The notes under the pieces: model-generated
Database searches by the model: none
Told to the model about the DNA's origin: nothing
Seen by the model: only the letters and a program-made list of their open reading frames with translations
Translations under genes and position numbers: made by a program
Part shown: in pieces, positions 8,328 through 16,842 of the stretch
Layout: the number at the start of each line of letters is the position of its first letter
How positions within the stretch are numbered: position 1 is the stretch's first letter
From: an uncultured Schlesneria sp.
Lineage (GTDB): Bacteria; Planctomycetota; Planctomycetia; Planctomycetales; Planctomycetaceae
Direction of reading: 5' to 3'
Assembly: GCA_903904835.1 (NCBI GenBank)
Contig: CAIVEI010000128.1
Span: forward strand, 1 to 64,000
DNA: 64,000 bases

Positions 8328-8771
8328 ATGAAGGCATCTTCAATCCAAACAAGGCTTCTCGTATTTGGAATGTTTGTGCTCTCTGCGGGGTGCCTCAAGT
8401 CCAGTGAAGTCGCCCCACGGTCTTCTGCAGCCGCCGACGCTAAAACGGCGAAACTCCATCAACTGCGAAAAGACAAGGTTGAAGTTTTGCAAAAGATTTT
8501 CAACGCTTGCGAGAACGGGTTTAAAAGAGGGGAAATCGATTTCATCAAACTCTGCGACGCCAGGCGGCCATTACGTCGAGCCCAACTTGAAATGTGTGAC
8601 ACGGATGCGGAACGGATTGGTGTGCTTGAAAAGTCATTGGAAGAAGCGAAGGAGATTGAAGGCATTGCCCAGACAATTGAACAGGGTTCAGGTGAAATGA
8701 GTAAAATCGACGTACATCGAGCTCGTGCAGAATGTCTGGACATCGAAATCGAATTGGCACGTCTGAGATAG
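8328..8771 (+). CDS. Small putative lipoprotein with coiled-coil body (paralog 1 of 2)
   Basis: A 147-residue protein that I do not recognise from a named family. It starts with a lipoprotein signal: MKASSIQTRLLVFGMFVLSAGC, with LSAGC as lipobox and Cys22 as the lipidated residue, so it is probably attached to a membrane facing the periplasm. The rest is charged and helical, with a predicted coiled coil (KVEVLQKIFNACE; ERIGVLEKSLEEAKEIEG; AECLDIEIELARL). It is paralogous over its full length to the equally long protein at 8925-9368. The upstream regions are also alike (GAAACAG...TTC...TCGAAAGGA before each ATG), so the duplication included the leader. An AAAGGA ribosome-binding site precedes the ATG. 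Confidence 0.75.
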   Translation: MKASSIQTRLLVFGMFVLSAGCLKSSEVAPRSSAAADAKTAKLHQLRKDKVEVLQKIFNACENGFKRGEIDFIKLCDARRPLRRAQLEMCDTDAERIGVLEKSLEEAKEIEGIAQTIEQGSGEMSKIDVHRARAECLDIEIELARLR

Positions 8772-8924
8772 AAGACATTGGTACGCACTTCGACGCTAAA
8801 AATGTTCGCGTCGGACCTCATTTCGTCGACGGCGTCAGTCGCGAAATCGACGTCCGAAGATTGGATTTATTTGTTTGAAACAGTTCTCAATTCGTTCTTA
8901 CCGCACTCGAAAGGAATTTTCAAA

Positions 8925-9368
8925 ATGAACGTGTTTCGTATCCAGCCCATGTTTCTCGTATTTGGAATTCTTGTGTTGGCAATGAGCTTCAAGTCGAATG
9001 GAGTCGCCCCACAGGCCTCTGCAGCCGCCGACGTAAAAGGCGCGAAAGTCAACCAACTGATGAATGCCAAGGTCGAGGTCTTGCAGGATGTGGTGACGCT
9101 TTGCGAGAAAGCGGTGGCAACGGCGAGGATCGATTACAAACAACTCTACGACGCCAAGCGACAACTGTGCCGCGCGCAGCTCGATGTGTGCACCACAGAC
9201 GCGGAGCGGATTGTTGTGCTTGAGAAGTGTCTGGAAGAAGCCAAACAGTATGAGGGTATCGTCCGGGAACGTGTACAAAATGCAGCAGCGTCGAAAATGG
9301 ACGAACTTCGAGCTCAAGTCGATTGCCTGGACATTGAAATCGAATTGGAACGTCTCAAATCAAAGTAA
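8925..9368 (+). CDS. Small secreted or membrane-anchored coiled-coil protein (paralog 2 of 2)
   Basis: A 147-residue paralog of the preceding protein, matching through AQL(D/E).C.TDAERI.VLEK.LEEAK and CLDIEIEL.RL. The start chosen is the ATG at 8925 because it gives the same length as paralog 1 and has AAAGGA upstream; an in-frame extension back to 8778 is not conserved. The lipobox of paralog 1 (LSAGC) is replaced by LAMSF, so this copy lacks the lipidation cysteine and may be secreted or held by its N-terminal helix. It has four additional cysteines in the body. Function unknown. Confidence 0.72.
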   Translation: MNVFRIQPMFLVFGILVLAMSFKSNGVAPQASAAADVKGAKVNQLMNAKVEVLQDVVTLCEKAVATARIDYKQLYDAKRQLCRAQLDVCTTDAERIVVLEKCLEEAKQYEGIVRERVQNAAASKMDELRAQVDCLDIEIELERLKSK

Positions 9369-9425
9369 CTGGACAGCACTTGACGCTGTCGGCGTTCATA
9401 TTCGGCTTGCACTTCGTCGGAAGCG

Positions 9426-10250
9426 TCAATCGGGAAATCCCGCTGCCGTGAAATCGATGTCCGGATAATAATTCCGCATTCGTACAAGCGAGTCTTTCTG
9501 GGCATTCGAAAGTTTTTCACCGCGGCCGATAATGCCTTTGTTCAGACGAGTTGGTTGGTACGCCGTTCGATCGACCGCTGCTTGCGCTTTGCTCTGAGAA
9601 CGGGGCAGTCCGAAGTGTTCACAGATTTTGAGAAGCTCGCTGCATGGATCGACCTTTAAGTTCTCGTAACGACAGACGTAGGCACCTTTGTTACGTACAA
9701 GCTCGCTGGCAAACCAGCCCGCATAAAAGTTGAAGTACCAGGGTGCAACCATGTCGACAATGAACTGAAGCCTCGATGCTTCATTGAGCAGGCACCAATG
9801 CGCGTCGTCCATATAGGCCATCGGCCAAACGGTCGATTCGTTGAGGAAATGGTCGCAGCAACTAACGAGGGAGTCGTGAATGTCTCGCGTTTGAATGATG
9901 GGCCAAATTGACGCGCGACGGATCAGTCTAAGAGTTGATTCCGACGCCCGAGTATGCTGGTGCTTCCAAAGTATTCTGTCGATCGAAGCCGCCTCTGCTA
10001 ACGCACGTAAACTTGGCTCTTGTTCCCGACGATCAAACGAGTGAGTTAATTGACGTGATTCCCATCCCAGGTAATTTTCAAGCATGGCCGAAAGCCAAGT
10101 GGAGCCTGTTTTAGGTGCCGCAATTATCCACATTTGCATGCGTGGCTTACGAAGCATCGAATAAATAAAATTGTCCGAATATACGGACGGAGGCGGCTTT
10201 TTCAGCAGCGTTGAAAGTATGACACCTGGACGGAAATCAATAAGATTCAT
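9426..10250 (-). CDS. Sulfotransferase family protein
   Basis: A 274-residue protein of the PAPS-dependent sulfotransferase family, which moves sulfate from 3'-phosphoadenylyl sulfate to an acceptor hydroxyl or amine. The 5'-phosphosulfate-binding loop is visible as IIAAPKTGSTWLSAML (Lys47), and TRDIHDSLVS (residues 121-130) fits the 3'-phosphate-binding motif. The late CRYENLKVDPCSELLKICEHFGL is also typical of this family, and KGIIGRGEKLS resembles the family's GxxGxW-type tail without the Trp. The acceptor is unknown; planctomycetes carry many such enzymes. It converges with the coiled-coil gene pair (58 bp gap). Confidence 0.85.
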   Translation of the reverse strand: MNLIDFRPGVILSTLLKKPPPSVYSDNFIYSMLRKPRMQMWIIAAPKTGSTWLSAMLENYLGWESRQLTHSFDRREQEPSLRALAEAASIDRILWKHQHTRASESTLRLIRRASIWPIIQTRDIHDSLVSCCDHFLNESTVWPMAYMDDAHWCLLNEASRLQFIVDMVAPWYFNFYAGWFASELVRNKGAYVCRYENLKVDPCSELLKICEHFGLPRSQSKAQAAVDRTAYQPTRLNKGIIGRGEKLSNAQKDSLVRMRNYYPDIDFTAAGFPD

Positions 10251-10584
10251 GCAACAGTCATCCCTGACAGGTTGGGGGAATCAATTGGCTTGATAAAAAA
10301 ATCTGTAGGAATGGCGAGCGACTGCGGAAAACAAGAAACGCGAAAATGGAGGCATAGGCCCGGGTGTTTATCAGGAAATTACAGTTTCGACAATATGAAT
10401 CTGCGCTCCAATTTGACCGGTTGCATCCGATTTCACGTTGCACAGTGTTGTATCGTTCGAAATATCGGAATCATCGAATCACAATTGATCTGAGATTCAT
10501 AGAGGTTTGTTCTCAAAATGAAATATATTCCGACGATGGTCAGTAACTCAAAGTGCCCTAAGCTTAAAAACAAGAAAGATTGCG
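10251..10584. other. Divergent intergenic region, no gene seen
   Basis: It separates the minus-strand sulfotransferase gene from the plus-strand hydrolase gene and must contain both promoters. It is AT-richer towards 10584. Open frames here (for example around 10364-10546) have no recognisable features. Confidence 0.5.
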
Positions 10585-12849
10585 ATGGCCTTTAAATTCC
10601 CAAGAATTGTGGACGAGTTTGAATTCAGATCGGCTTTTCAACTGATCGTGTTCCTTTACTTTGGTATCGCCAGTAACCACCTAAATGCCGAGGATTGGGG
10701 CGCCTATTCGATTATCCCCGTGAGTGCTCCGTCACTGGTTCTCGAAGCGGTTGGTTCCGGAGCAGAAGACGGGACGGTGGTCTCAATTGGCAAGCCGGGC
10801 AAAACACCAAACCAGAAATGGATTATCACTCCCAAGGGGGACAACTTTTATTCGATCAAACCGATTTCGGGTTCTGATCTTGTCTTGTCTGCTGCGAAAG
10901 GGGCTACGGCTCATGGGACAGCAATTGTCCTTGAAAAGGACAAAGGAGACTCTTGGCAGCTTTGGGAGTTAAAGAAACACGACAGTGGATTTTACAGCCT
11001 GATTCCCAAGCACGCGCCTCAGATGGGATTGGATCATTTTGGTGGAAAACAAAGTCCTGGGGCGAGGATTGATCTGTGGACTTACAAAGCCGATGACCAG
11101 CATCTGCATTGGATCATCAAGCCTCTCGCGGGAACGGTTTCGTCAACTGCGAGTAGTTCATCAGAAACTGATTCAAGTTATGTCATTCCCGAGATCAAAC
11201 CAGAAGATGTTCCTGTCGCCGAAATCAAGTCGTTTTCGTTTTCTGGCAGTACCATCTACCCGGGGACAGTCAGGGATGTGACAGTCTTCATACCGGCTCA
11301 ATATGATCGTACTAAACCTGCCTGCGTCTATGTGAAAACAGACGGATATAATCCTCATGAAAAGGGGATTCTTGAAACGCTAATCGCTACCAAACAAATT
11401 CCAGTAACAGTCGGTGTGTTCGTCAGGCCCGGCGACTTGCCTGCGACGGTGAAGAATACGATGGGCCGCCGAAATCGATGTTTCGAATATGATGGCGTGG
11501 GGGATCATCACGTCCGTTTTCTCGTTGATGAACTGTTGCCGTTTATCGCGAAGAAATTTGATCTGAACTTGTCCACAAGCGGCAATGATCGCTGTATCGC
11601 GGGTGGAAGCAGTGGCGGCATCGCTGCCTTTAATGCGGCGTGGGAACGTCCCGATGCCTTCAGTCGAGTCTATGCCAATAGTGGCAGTTTCGTGGCGTTT
11701 CGGGGTGGCCATGAATTCCCGACGCTGGTTCGTAAATTTGAAGCCAAACCGATTCGAGCGTTTCTCACGACGGGTATGCGAGACATGGAAAATTGTGCTG
11801 GTGACTGGTTTCTGCTTGATCAAGAGATGGATAAGTCGCTGCGATTTTCGGGGTATGATTACAAATTCCGAATTATTAACGGCGGACACGTAGCGGGCTA
11901 TTACGAGAATTTTCCCGAAGCGATGAGCTACATCTGGAAAGACTGGCCAAAACCGATCAAGGCTGGGCCCAGTGCGCCTCGGGCGCAAGAGATCTTCGTT
12001 CCCGACGAGAACTGGGAACTGGTCTCACAAGACCGAAAAACGGGGATTGGTCCGGCGTTCAATGCTAAGGGAGAAGTCTTTTTTGTCGATCCTTCGGAAA
12101 ACATAATTTACTTGATTGACGTCCACGGAAAAGTCGCGGAGTTCCTGCCCGATGCCGGTCAGGCGAACGGTCTTTCGTTCAGTTCAGATGGTCAGCTCTA
12201 TACTGTCTCGAATAAGACGGGAAAGGTGATGAGTTATGGGTTAAAATCGGATGGCAGTCTTGATACTGCAGGACGTTTAGTTGTCGACGGATTGCCGGGT
12301 CAACATGCGTTGGCCGCTCCAACGGGGGGACTGTATGTCACGAGCAACGTGACCACGGCTCAAGAGTCAGGTTCTGTCTGGTTCGTCAAAGATGGCAAAA
12401 AAACCGAGGTCGGTACAGGACTAAAATTCGCCACCGGATTAGCTTACCGGCCTGATCAGCGGCTTCTTTCGGTGGCTGACGGAAATTCGAAATGGGTCCA
12501 CAGTTTCCAGATCAATACTGATGGAACTCTTACAAACCAGGAACGTTTTTTCTGGTTGCATGTTTCTGACTGGGAAGATGACGCTGGTGCTCAGTCGGTC
12601 TGTTATGCGAAGGAAGGTCAGATGCTCGTGGCGACGCGCTGGGGGGTGCAGGTTTGTGCCGATGATGGTCCTACTCAGGTGATCATCACGCTTCCTGATC
12701 GAAGTCGCGTTTTCGGTCTCTGTTTTGGCGGGAACGAATTCGATACTCTTTTCGCGTTCAGTTCCGACAAAATCTGGAAGCGTAAGTTAAAGCTCCACGG
12801 GATCGCTGCGTTCTCACCGTGGATGGCAGCCCGTGGGTCTAAGTTATAA
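10585..12849 (+). CDS. Three-domain exported hydrolase: ricin-type lectin, esterase, SMP-30-like propeller
   Basis: A 754-residue protein with an N-terminal signal segment (about 1-35, FQLIVFLYFGIASNHLNA). Residues about 38-180 repeat QxW-type ricin B lectin units (NQKWIITPKG, DSWQLWELKK, LHWIIKPLAG). Residues about 205-450 form an alpha/beta-hydrolase esterase of the enterochelin-esterase/IroE type, with the nucleophile elbow IAGGSSGGIAAF (about 338-349) and a likely catalytic His in NGGHVAGYY (about 435). Residues about 470-735 resemble SMP-30/gluconolactonase propellers. The natural substrate is probably a carbohydrate ester in the periplasm or outside the cell (inference). An L-lactate permease gene begins 11 bp downstream and is probably co-transcribed. 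Confidence 0.85.
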   Translation: MAFKFPRIVDEFEFRSAFQLIVFLYFGIASNHLNAEDWGAYSIIPVSAPSLVLEAVGSGAEDGTVVSIGKPGKTPNQKWIITPKGDNFYSIKPISGSDLVLSAAKGATAHGTAIVLEKDKGDSWQLWELKKHDSGFYSLIPKHAPQMGLDHFGGKQSPGARIDLWTYKADDQHLHWIIKPLAGTVSSTASSSSETDSSYVIPEIKPEDVPVAEIKSFSFSGSTIYPGTVRDVTVFIPAQYDRTKPACVYVKTDGYNPHEKGILETLIATKQIPVTVGVFVRPGDLPATVKNTMGRRNRCFEYDGVGDHHVRFLVDELLPFIAKKFDLNLSTSGNDRCIAGGSSGGIAAFNAAWERPDAFSRVYANSGSFVAFRGGHEFPTLVRKFEAKPIRAFLTTGMRDMENCAGDWFLLDQEMDKSLRFSGYDYKFRIINGGHVAGYYENFPEAMSYIWKDWPKPIKAGPSAPRAQEIFVPDENWELVSQDRKTGIGPAFNAKGEVFFVDPSENIIYLIDVHGKVAEFLPDAGQANGLSFSSDGQLYTVSNKTGKVMSYGLKSDGSLDTAGRLVVDGLPGQHALAAPTGGLYVTSNVTTAQESGSVWFVKDGKKTEVGTGLKFATGLAYRPDQRLLSVADGNSKWVHSFQINTDGTLTNQERFFWLHVSDWEDDAGAQSVCYAKEGQMLVATRWGVQVCADDGPTQVIITLPDRSRVFGLCFGGNEFDTLFAFSSDKIWKRKLKLHGIAAFSPWMAARGSKL

Positions 12850-12860
12850 AGAGGGAATAG

Positions 12861-14561
12861 ATGGATTGGGTTCAGGTTTACGATCCTTGCGGCTCGCCGT
12901 TTTGGTCGACGGTTCTTGCTGCGTTACCGATCATTGCCTTGCTGGGCCTTCTTGCCGTTGGGGTTGATGCCCCGAAGTCAGCGCTTGTGGGGTTGATTCT
13001 GGCCCTGTTTGTGGCGATTTTCGGATTTGGCATGCCGGCTGTCTCGGCTTTAGCGGCGGCTCTGTATGGCGGCTTATTTGGACTTCTACCGATTGGTTGG
13101 ATCGTCGTCGCGGCGGTGTTTCTGTTTCACCTGACGGTGATGGGGGGGCAATTTGAAGTCGTCAAACGATCGGTTGCGGCGTTGTCCCCGGATCGTCGAG
13201 TGCAGGCACTGTTAATCGCATTTTGTTTCGGGACATTTATTGAAGGGGCCGCCGGGTTTGGTACGCCCGTGGCGATTTGCTCGGCGCTGATGATCGGGCT
13301 TGGTTTCTCGCCACTTTATGCTGCGGGACTCGCTTTGATCGCGAATACATCACCTGTGGCATTTGGTGCGCTGGGAACGCCGATCATCACGTTGGCAAAA
13401 GTCTCTGGCCTGGATGAAATGGCGTTATGTCAGATGGCCGGGCGACAGCTACCGTTTTTTTCGTTGATTGTTCCCGTATGGCTGGTTGCAGTCATGTCGG
13501 GATGGCGCGGAGTGATGGGATGCTGGCCAGCAATTCTTGTTTGCGGGGGAACATTCGCATTTCTGCAATTCGTTATGGCGAACTTTCACGGTCCGGCATT
13601 GGTTGATGTTGTCGGGGGATTGGGTTCTTTAATCGTTCTGGCGGTGATGTTGCGGTTCTGGCAACCCAAGACGATCTGGCGTTTTCCGAATGAACCGGTC
13701 AGTGCGACGGTTTCTTCACAAAAGCTCACTGCGGGCAAGATTATCTACGCATGGATGCCTTGGGTCTTTTTGTCGATATTCGTTTTTATGTGGGGTTCCC
13801 TCAAGGTGCCGTTAAATGGCGGTAATGACAATCATCCGAACGCATTAGCGGGGTTCACAAAGTTCTCTTTTCCCGTACCTGGATTGCACAATCGGATCTA
13901 TCGAGCGGCGCCAGTCGCTCCCGTCGCCTATGGAGTCAACCGTGCCGCCGAGGCAGAGAAAGCGGTGTTTGAGATTCCCTGGCTGGGTACGACAGGAACA
14001 GGAATTTTCCTCGCTGCGATCCTGACTGGATTCTGGTTGCGAATTCCCGCCAACGAATTCGTCAGTCAGTTCGGTGTTACGATCTGGGAAATGAGATGGG
14101 CCTTATTCACGATCGTCGCCATGCTTGCCTTGGCTTTTACAACCAAATACGGCGGCAGCGACGCCACAATGGGGCTTGCTTTCACACGGACGGGACCTCT
14201 TTATCCATTCTTCGCTCCGTTGCTCGGGTGGCTTGGTGTCGCATTGACTGGCAGTGATACCTCCTCGAACGCATTGTTCGGTAGCTTGCAACGCATTACG
14301 GCAGAACAACTTGGGCTGAATCCGACTTTGATCGTTACATCCAACAGCACTGGTGGGGTCATGGGAAAGATGATCGACGCTCAAAGCATCGTGGTTGCGG
14401 CGGTGGCGACTGAGCAAAACGGGGGCGAAGGGGCGATTTTGCGATTCGTCTTCTGGCACAGCGTCGTGCTCGCTGCGTTAGTTGGCGCATTAACGATGCT
14501 TCAGGCCTATTTTTTGACGTGGATGATCCCTCAAGTGACAAATCGGCTATTAATTCAATAA
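12861..14561 (+). CDS. lctP: L-lactate permease family transporter
   Basis: A 566-residue polytopic membrane protein of the LctP/LldP lactate permease family, with normal length and about a dozen hydrophobic helices. Conserved stretches are visible: FGTFIEGAAGFGTPVAICSALMIGLGF, NTSPVAFGALGTPI, GWLGVALTGSDTSSNALFG and SNSTGGVMGKMIDAQSIVVA. It imports lactate or related 2-hydroxy acids with protons. A strong ribosome-binding site AGAGGGA lies before the ATG. It follows the ricin/esterase/propeller gene by 11 bp, so the two are probably one transcript, perhaps linking ester hydrolysis outside with uptake of a released hydroxy acid (inference). Confidence 0.92.
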   Translation: MDWVQVYDPCGSPFWSTVLAALPIIALLGLLAVGVDAPKSALVGLILALFVAIFGFGMPAVSALAAALYGGLFGLLPIGWIVVAAVFLFHLTVMGGQFEVVKRSVAALSPDRRVQALLIAFCFGTFIEGAAGFGTPVAICSALMIGLGFSPLYAAGLALIANTSPVAFGALGTPIITLAKVSGLDEMALCQMAGRQLPFFSLIVPVWLVAVMSGWRGVMGCWPAILVCGGTFAFLQFVMANFHGPALVDVVGGLGSLIVLAVMLRFWQPKTIWRFPNEPVSATVSSQKLTAGKIIYAWMPWVFLSIFVFMWGSLKVPLNGGNDNHPNALAGFTKFSFPVPGLHNRIYRAAPVAPVAYGVNRAAEAEKAVFEIPWLGTTGTGIFLAAILTGFWLRIPANEFVSQFGVTIWEMRWALFTIVAMLALAFTTKYGGSDATMGLAFTRTGPLYPFFAPLLGWLGVALTGSDTSSNALFGSLQRITAEQLGLNPTLIVTSNSTGGVMGKMIDAQSIVVAAVATEQNGGEGAILRFVFWHSVVLAALVGALTMLQAYFLTWMIPQVTNRLLIQ

Positions 14562-14716
14562 TCAAGACTTTCCTGGCAAGTGGCGTCCGAAAGAATCCGT
14601 TGTTGAGATCATCTGCTGCTTGATTTCGACGGGCCTTTCTTTCAGAATCCCTGTTAGACCGGTGGAACCGGTAAGTGCCGGGACGAAAATCCAAACGACT
14701 GCGGAGCGATGGCCAG

Positions 14717-15340
14717 ATGTCGATCGAACGTGCGGAAAAATTAAAAGAATTGCTCACGGACAAGTTTGTCGTCGTGGACGCAGACGTTCCTGAGCTTCGT
14801 CGGTTCGAAAATTGGACCGGCAAAGTCAGAACAGTCAACATGAATTGTCGAGCTTTAGTTGAGTTCGATGGACCCGTCGATATTGGCTGGTACGACATCG
14901 ATCCCGATTATTTGAAGGTCGTCGACGCACCCGTGAAGAAAGCTCCGGCGCCGGCCGCGAAGGCCGCTCCCGCTGCAAATGCAGCTCCTGCTGAGGTCAA
15001 GCCCGCAGCAAAACCTGCCGCAGCAGGTAAAAGCCCCCTCGATGCAATACGCGCCCAACAAGCGGCTAAGGCTGGTGCGGCTCCAGCGGCGGCAGGAACG
15101 GCCAAACCATCCCCTTTAGATATGATCCGCAAACAGCAGGCAGCAAAGGCTGCTGCGGCATCACCGGTTGAGACTGCTTCCGCTGCGCCCGCAGCTCCAA
15201 CAGAAGCGGTTGCCCCCCAGCCCGCTCCCGTTGTTGTGCCACCAGTTGTCGCACCTAAGCCTGTTCCAGCCACTGGTCTCGATGGCAAACCGCTGTCCAA
15301 ACTTGATCAGATTCGCATGCAAGGCGCGGCGAAGAAGTAA
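14717..15340 (+). CDS. Ala/Pro-rich protein with small N-terminal domain and repeated LDxIRxQxAAK motif
   Basis: A 207-residue protein I cannot assign to a named family. The ATG at 14717 is favoured; an in-frame frame continues to 14675 but looks unlike a conserved N-terminus. Residues 1-70 form a small compact domain (KFVVVDADVPELRRFENWTGKV; ALVEFDGPVDIGWYDIDPDYLKVV) that looks SH3-like. The rest is a low-complexity Ala/Pro/Lys linker carrying three spaced copies of a short motif: SPLDAIRAQQAAKAG, SPLDMIRKQQAAKAA and the terminal KLDQIRMQGAAKK. There is no signal peptide, so it is probably cytoplasmic. It sits between the lactate permease gene and hemL on the same strand. Confidence 0.7.
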   Translation: MSIERAEKLKELLTDKFVVVDADVPELRRFENWTGKVRTVNMNCRALVEFDGPVDIGWYDIDPDYLKVVDAPVKKAPAPAAKAAPAANAAPAEVKPAAKPAAAGKSPLDAIRAQQAAKAGAAPAAAGTAKPSPLDMIRKQQAAKAAAASPVETASAAPAAPTEAVAPQPAPVVVPPVVAPKPVPATGLDGKPLSKLDQIRMQGAAKK

Positions 15341-15374
15341 ATCCTTTTCCCAACTGTCTGGCTAGATCGACTTC

Positions 15375-16673
15375 ATGACTTTCACTCAGCGGCAAAGTCA
15401 GGAACATTTCCTGCGTGCCCAAAAATCAATTCCGGGCGGAGTTAATAGCCCAGCCCGTGCGTTTGGAGCGGTGGGTGGATCGCCTGTGGTCATGGATCGC
15501 GCTGACGGAGCGTATCTGTTCGATATTGATGGCAACCGGTACATCGACTACATCGGTTCCTGGGGTCCCCATATTCTGGGACATCGACATCCCGCAGTGA
15601 TTGATGCAATTCTTGCTGCACTCGGCAAGGGAACAAGTTTCGGTGCCCCATGCGAATTGGAAACCGAACTCGCAGAACTCGTGATTGATGCGGTTCCGTC
15701 AATTGAACGTATTCGGATGGTGAATTCGGGAACTGAAGCAACGATGAGTGCCATTCGCGTGGCACGAGGTTTCACCGGTCGAAACGTGCTGATTAAGTTC
15801 GCCGGTTGTTATCATGGGCATGTCGATAGCCTGTTGGTGAAAGCGGGTAGTGGAGCTTTGACATTAGGTACCCCTTCCAGTCCAGGTGTTCCACCGGGAT
15901 GTACCGCCGATACGATAGTTCTCGAATACAACGATCCACAGGGACTTGAGGAGGCATTCGCTGCGCGGGGCGCTCAGATTGCCGCAGTCATTTTGGAGCC
16001 GGTCGTTGGAAATATGGGTGTTGTTGTTCCCACGCCAGAGTTTTTAACCGCAATGCAGAATGTCTGTCACAAGCATGGATCGCTGCTTATTTTCGATGAA
16101 GTGATGACGGGATTCCGTGTCGCGTTTGGCGGCGCACAGTCTCGTTTTGGAATCCGGCCCGATCTGACCACGCTGGGAAAGATCATCGGCGGTGGCTTGC
16201 CGGTCGGCGCATACGGTGGTCGTGCGGACATCATGAATGTTGTCTCACCGGTTGGTCCGGTTTATCAGGCAGGAACGCTTTCCGGTAATCCCGTGGCGAT
16301 GGCGAGTGGAATCGCCACACTGAAAAGGCTGAAAGAGTCGAACCCGTATCCACAGTTGGAATCGATGACAAGATCGTTGGTTGCGGGGCTTTCGAAATTG
16401 GCGACAGACGCTGGAATTCCTCATACGATTCCGCAAGTCGGAAGTATGTTTACATTTTTCTTTAACCCTTCCGTCGTGACAAACCTCGAAATCGCGTCGA
16501 AGAGCGACACGAAAGCGTTTGGTCGATACTTCCACGCCATGCTGGAACGAGGCGTGTATCTGGCTTGCAGTCAGTTTGAAGCCAATTTCGTATCTGCGGC
16601 GCATACGGACCATGATCTCAATGTCACGCTGGGTGCAGCCGAGCAAGCCTTTAGAATCGTCAGAGCGGCGTGA
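15375..16673 (+). CDS. hemL: Glutamate-1-semialdehyde 2,1-aminomutase
   Basis: A 432-residue PLP enzyme of class III aminotransferase fold that converts glutamate-1-semialdehyde to 5-aminolevulinate, the C5 route to tetrapyrroles in the cytoplasm. Family motifs are intact: SIPGGVNSPARAFGAVGG near the start, NSGTEATMSAIRVARG, ILEPVVGNMGVV, FDEVMTGFRVAFGGAQ, and the PLP-binding lysine Lys269 in TTLGKIIGGGLPVGAYGG, followed by GTLSGNPVAMA. The length matches the family. No other haem gene is nearby. Confidence 0.96.
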   Translation: MTFTQRQSQEHFLRAQKSIPGGVNSPARAFGAVGGSPVVMDRADGAYLFDIDGNRYIDYIGSWGPHILGHRHPAVIDAILAALGKGTSFGAPCELETELAELVIDAVPSIERIRMVNSGTEATMSAIRVARGFTGRNVLIKFAGCYHGHVDSLLVKAGSGALTLGTPSSPGVPPGCTADTIVLEYNDPQGLEEAFAARGAQIAAVILEPVVGNMGVVVPTPEFLTAMQNVCHKHGSLLIFDEVMTGFRVAFGGAQSRFGIRPDLTTLGKIIGGGLPVGAYGGRADIMNVVSPVGPVYQAGTLSGNPVAMASGIATLKRLKESNPYPQLESMTRSLVAGLSKLATDAGIPHTIPQVGSMFTFFFNPSVVTNLEIASKSDTKAFGRYFHAMLERGVYLACSQFEANFVSAAHTDHDLNVTLGAAEQAFRIVRAA

Positions 16674-16842
16674 GGCATGTTAATTTGCGAAAGTACCGCC
16701 AAGCTGTTGTTCTTGACTGTCTGTTTTGTGGCCGCAGACTGGCTTGTGTCGTGTCGCTGACAAAATCATCATATTTGTTAAGTACTACGTGAAATTCTCG
16801 TCGGTTATGTGATATGTGAGAATTCGCAAATAGGTGATCGTT

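Noticed and set aside
8778-8924. N-terminal extension of the second small coiled-coil protein
   Set aside because: The paralog at 8328 begins at the equivalent of 8925 with the same length, and the extension corresponds to the duplicated untranslated leader.
14908-15300. Minus-strand frame of 130 codons rich in Ala and Gly
   Set aside because: It is the antisense shadow of the Ala/Pro-rich plus-strand gene, whose low-complexity GC-rich codons keep other frames open.
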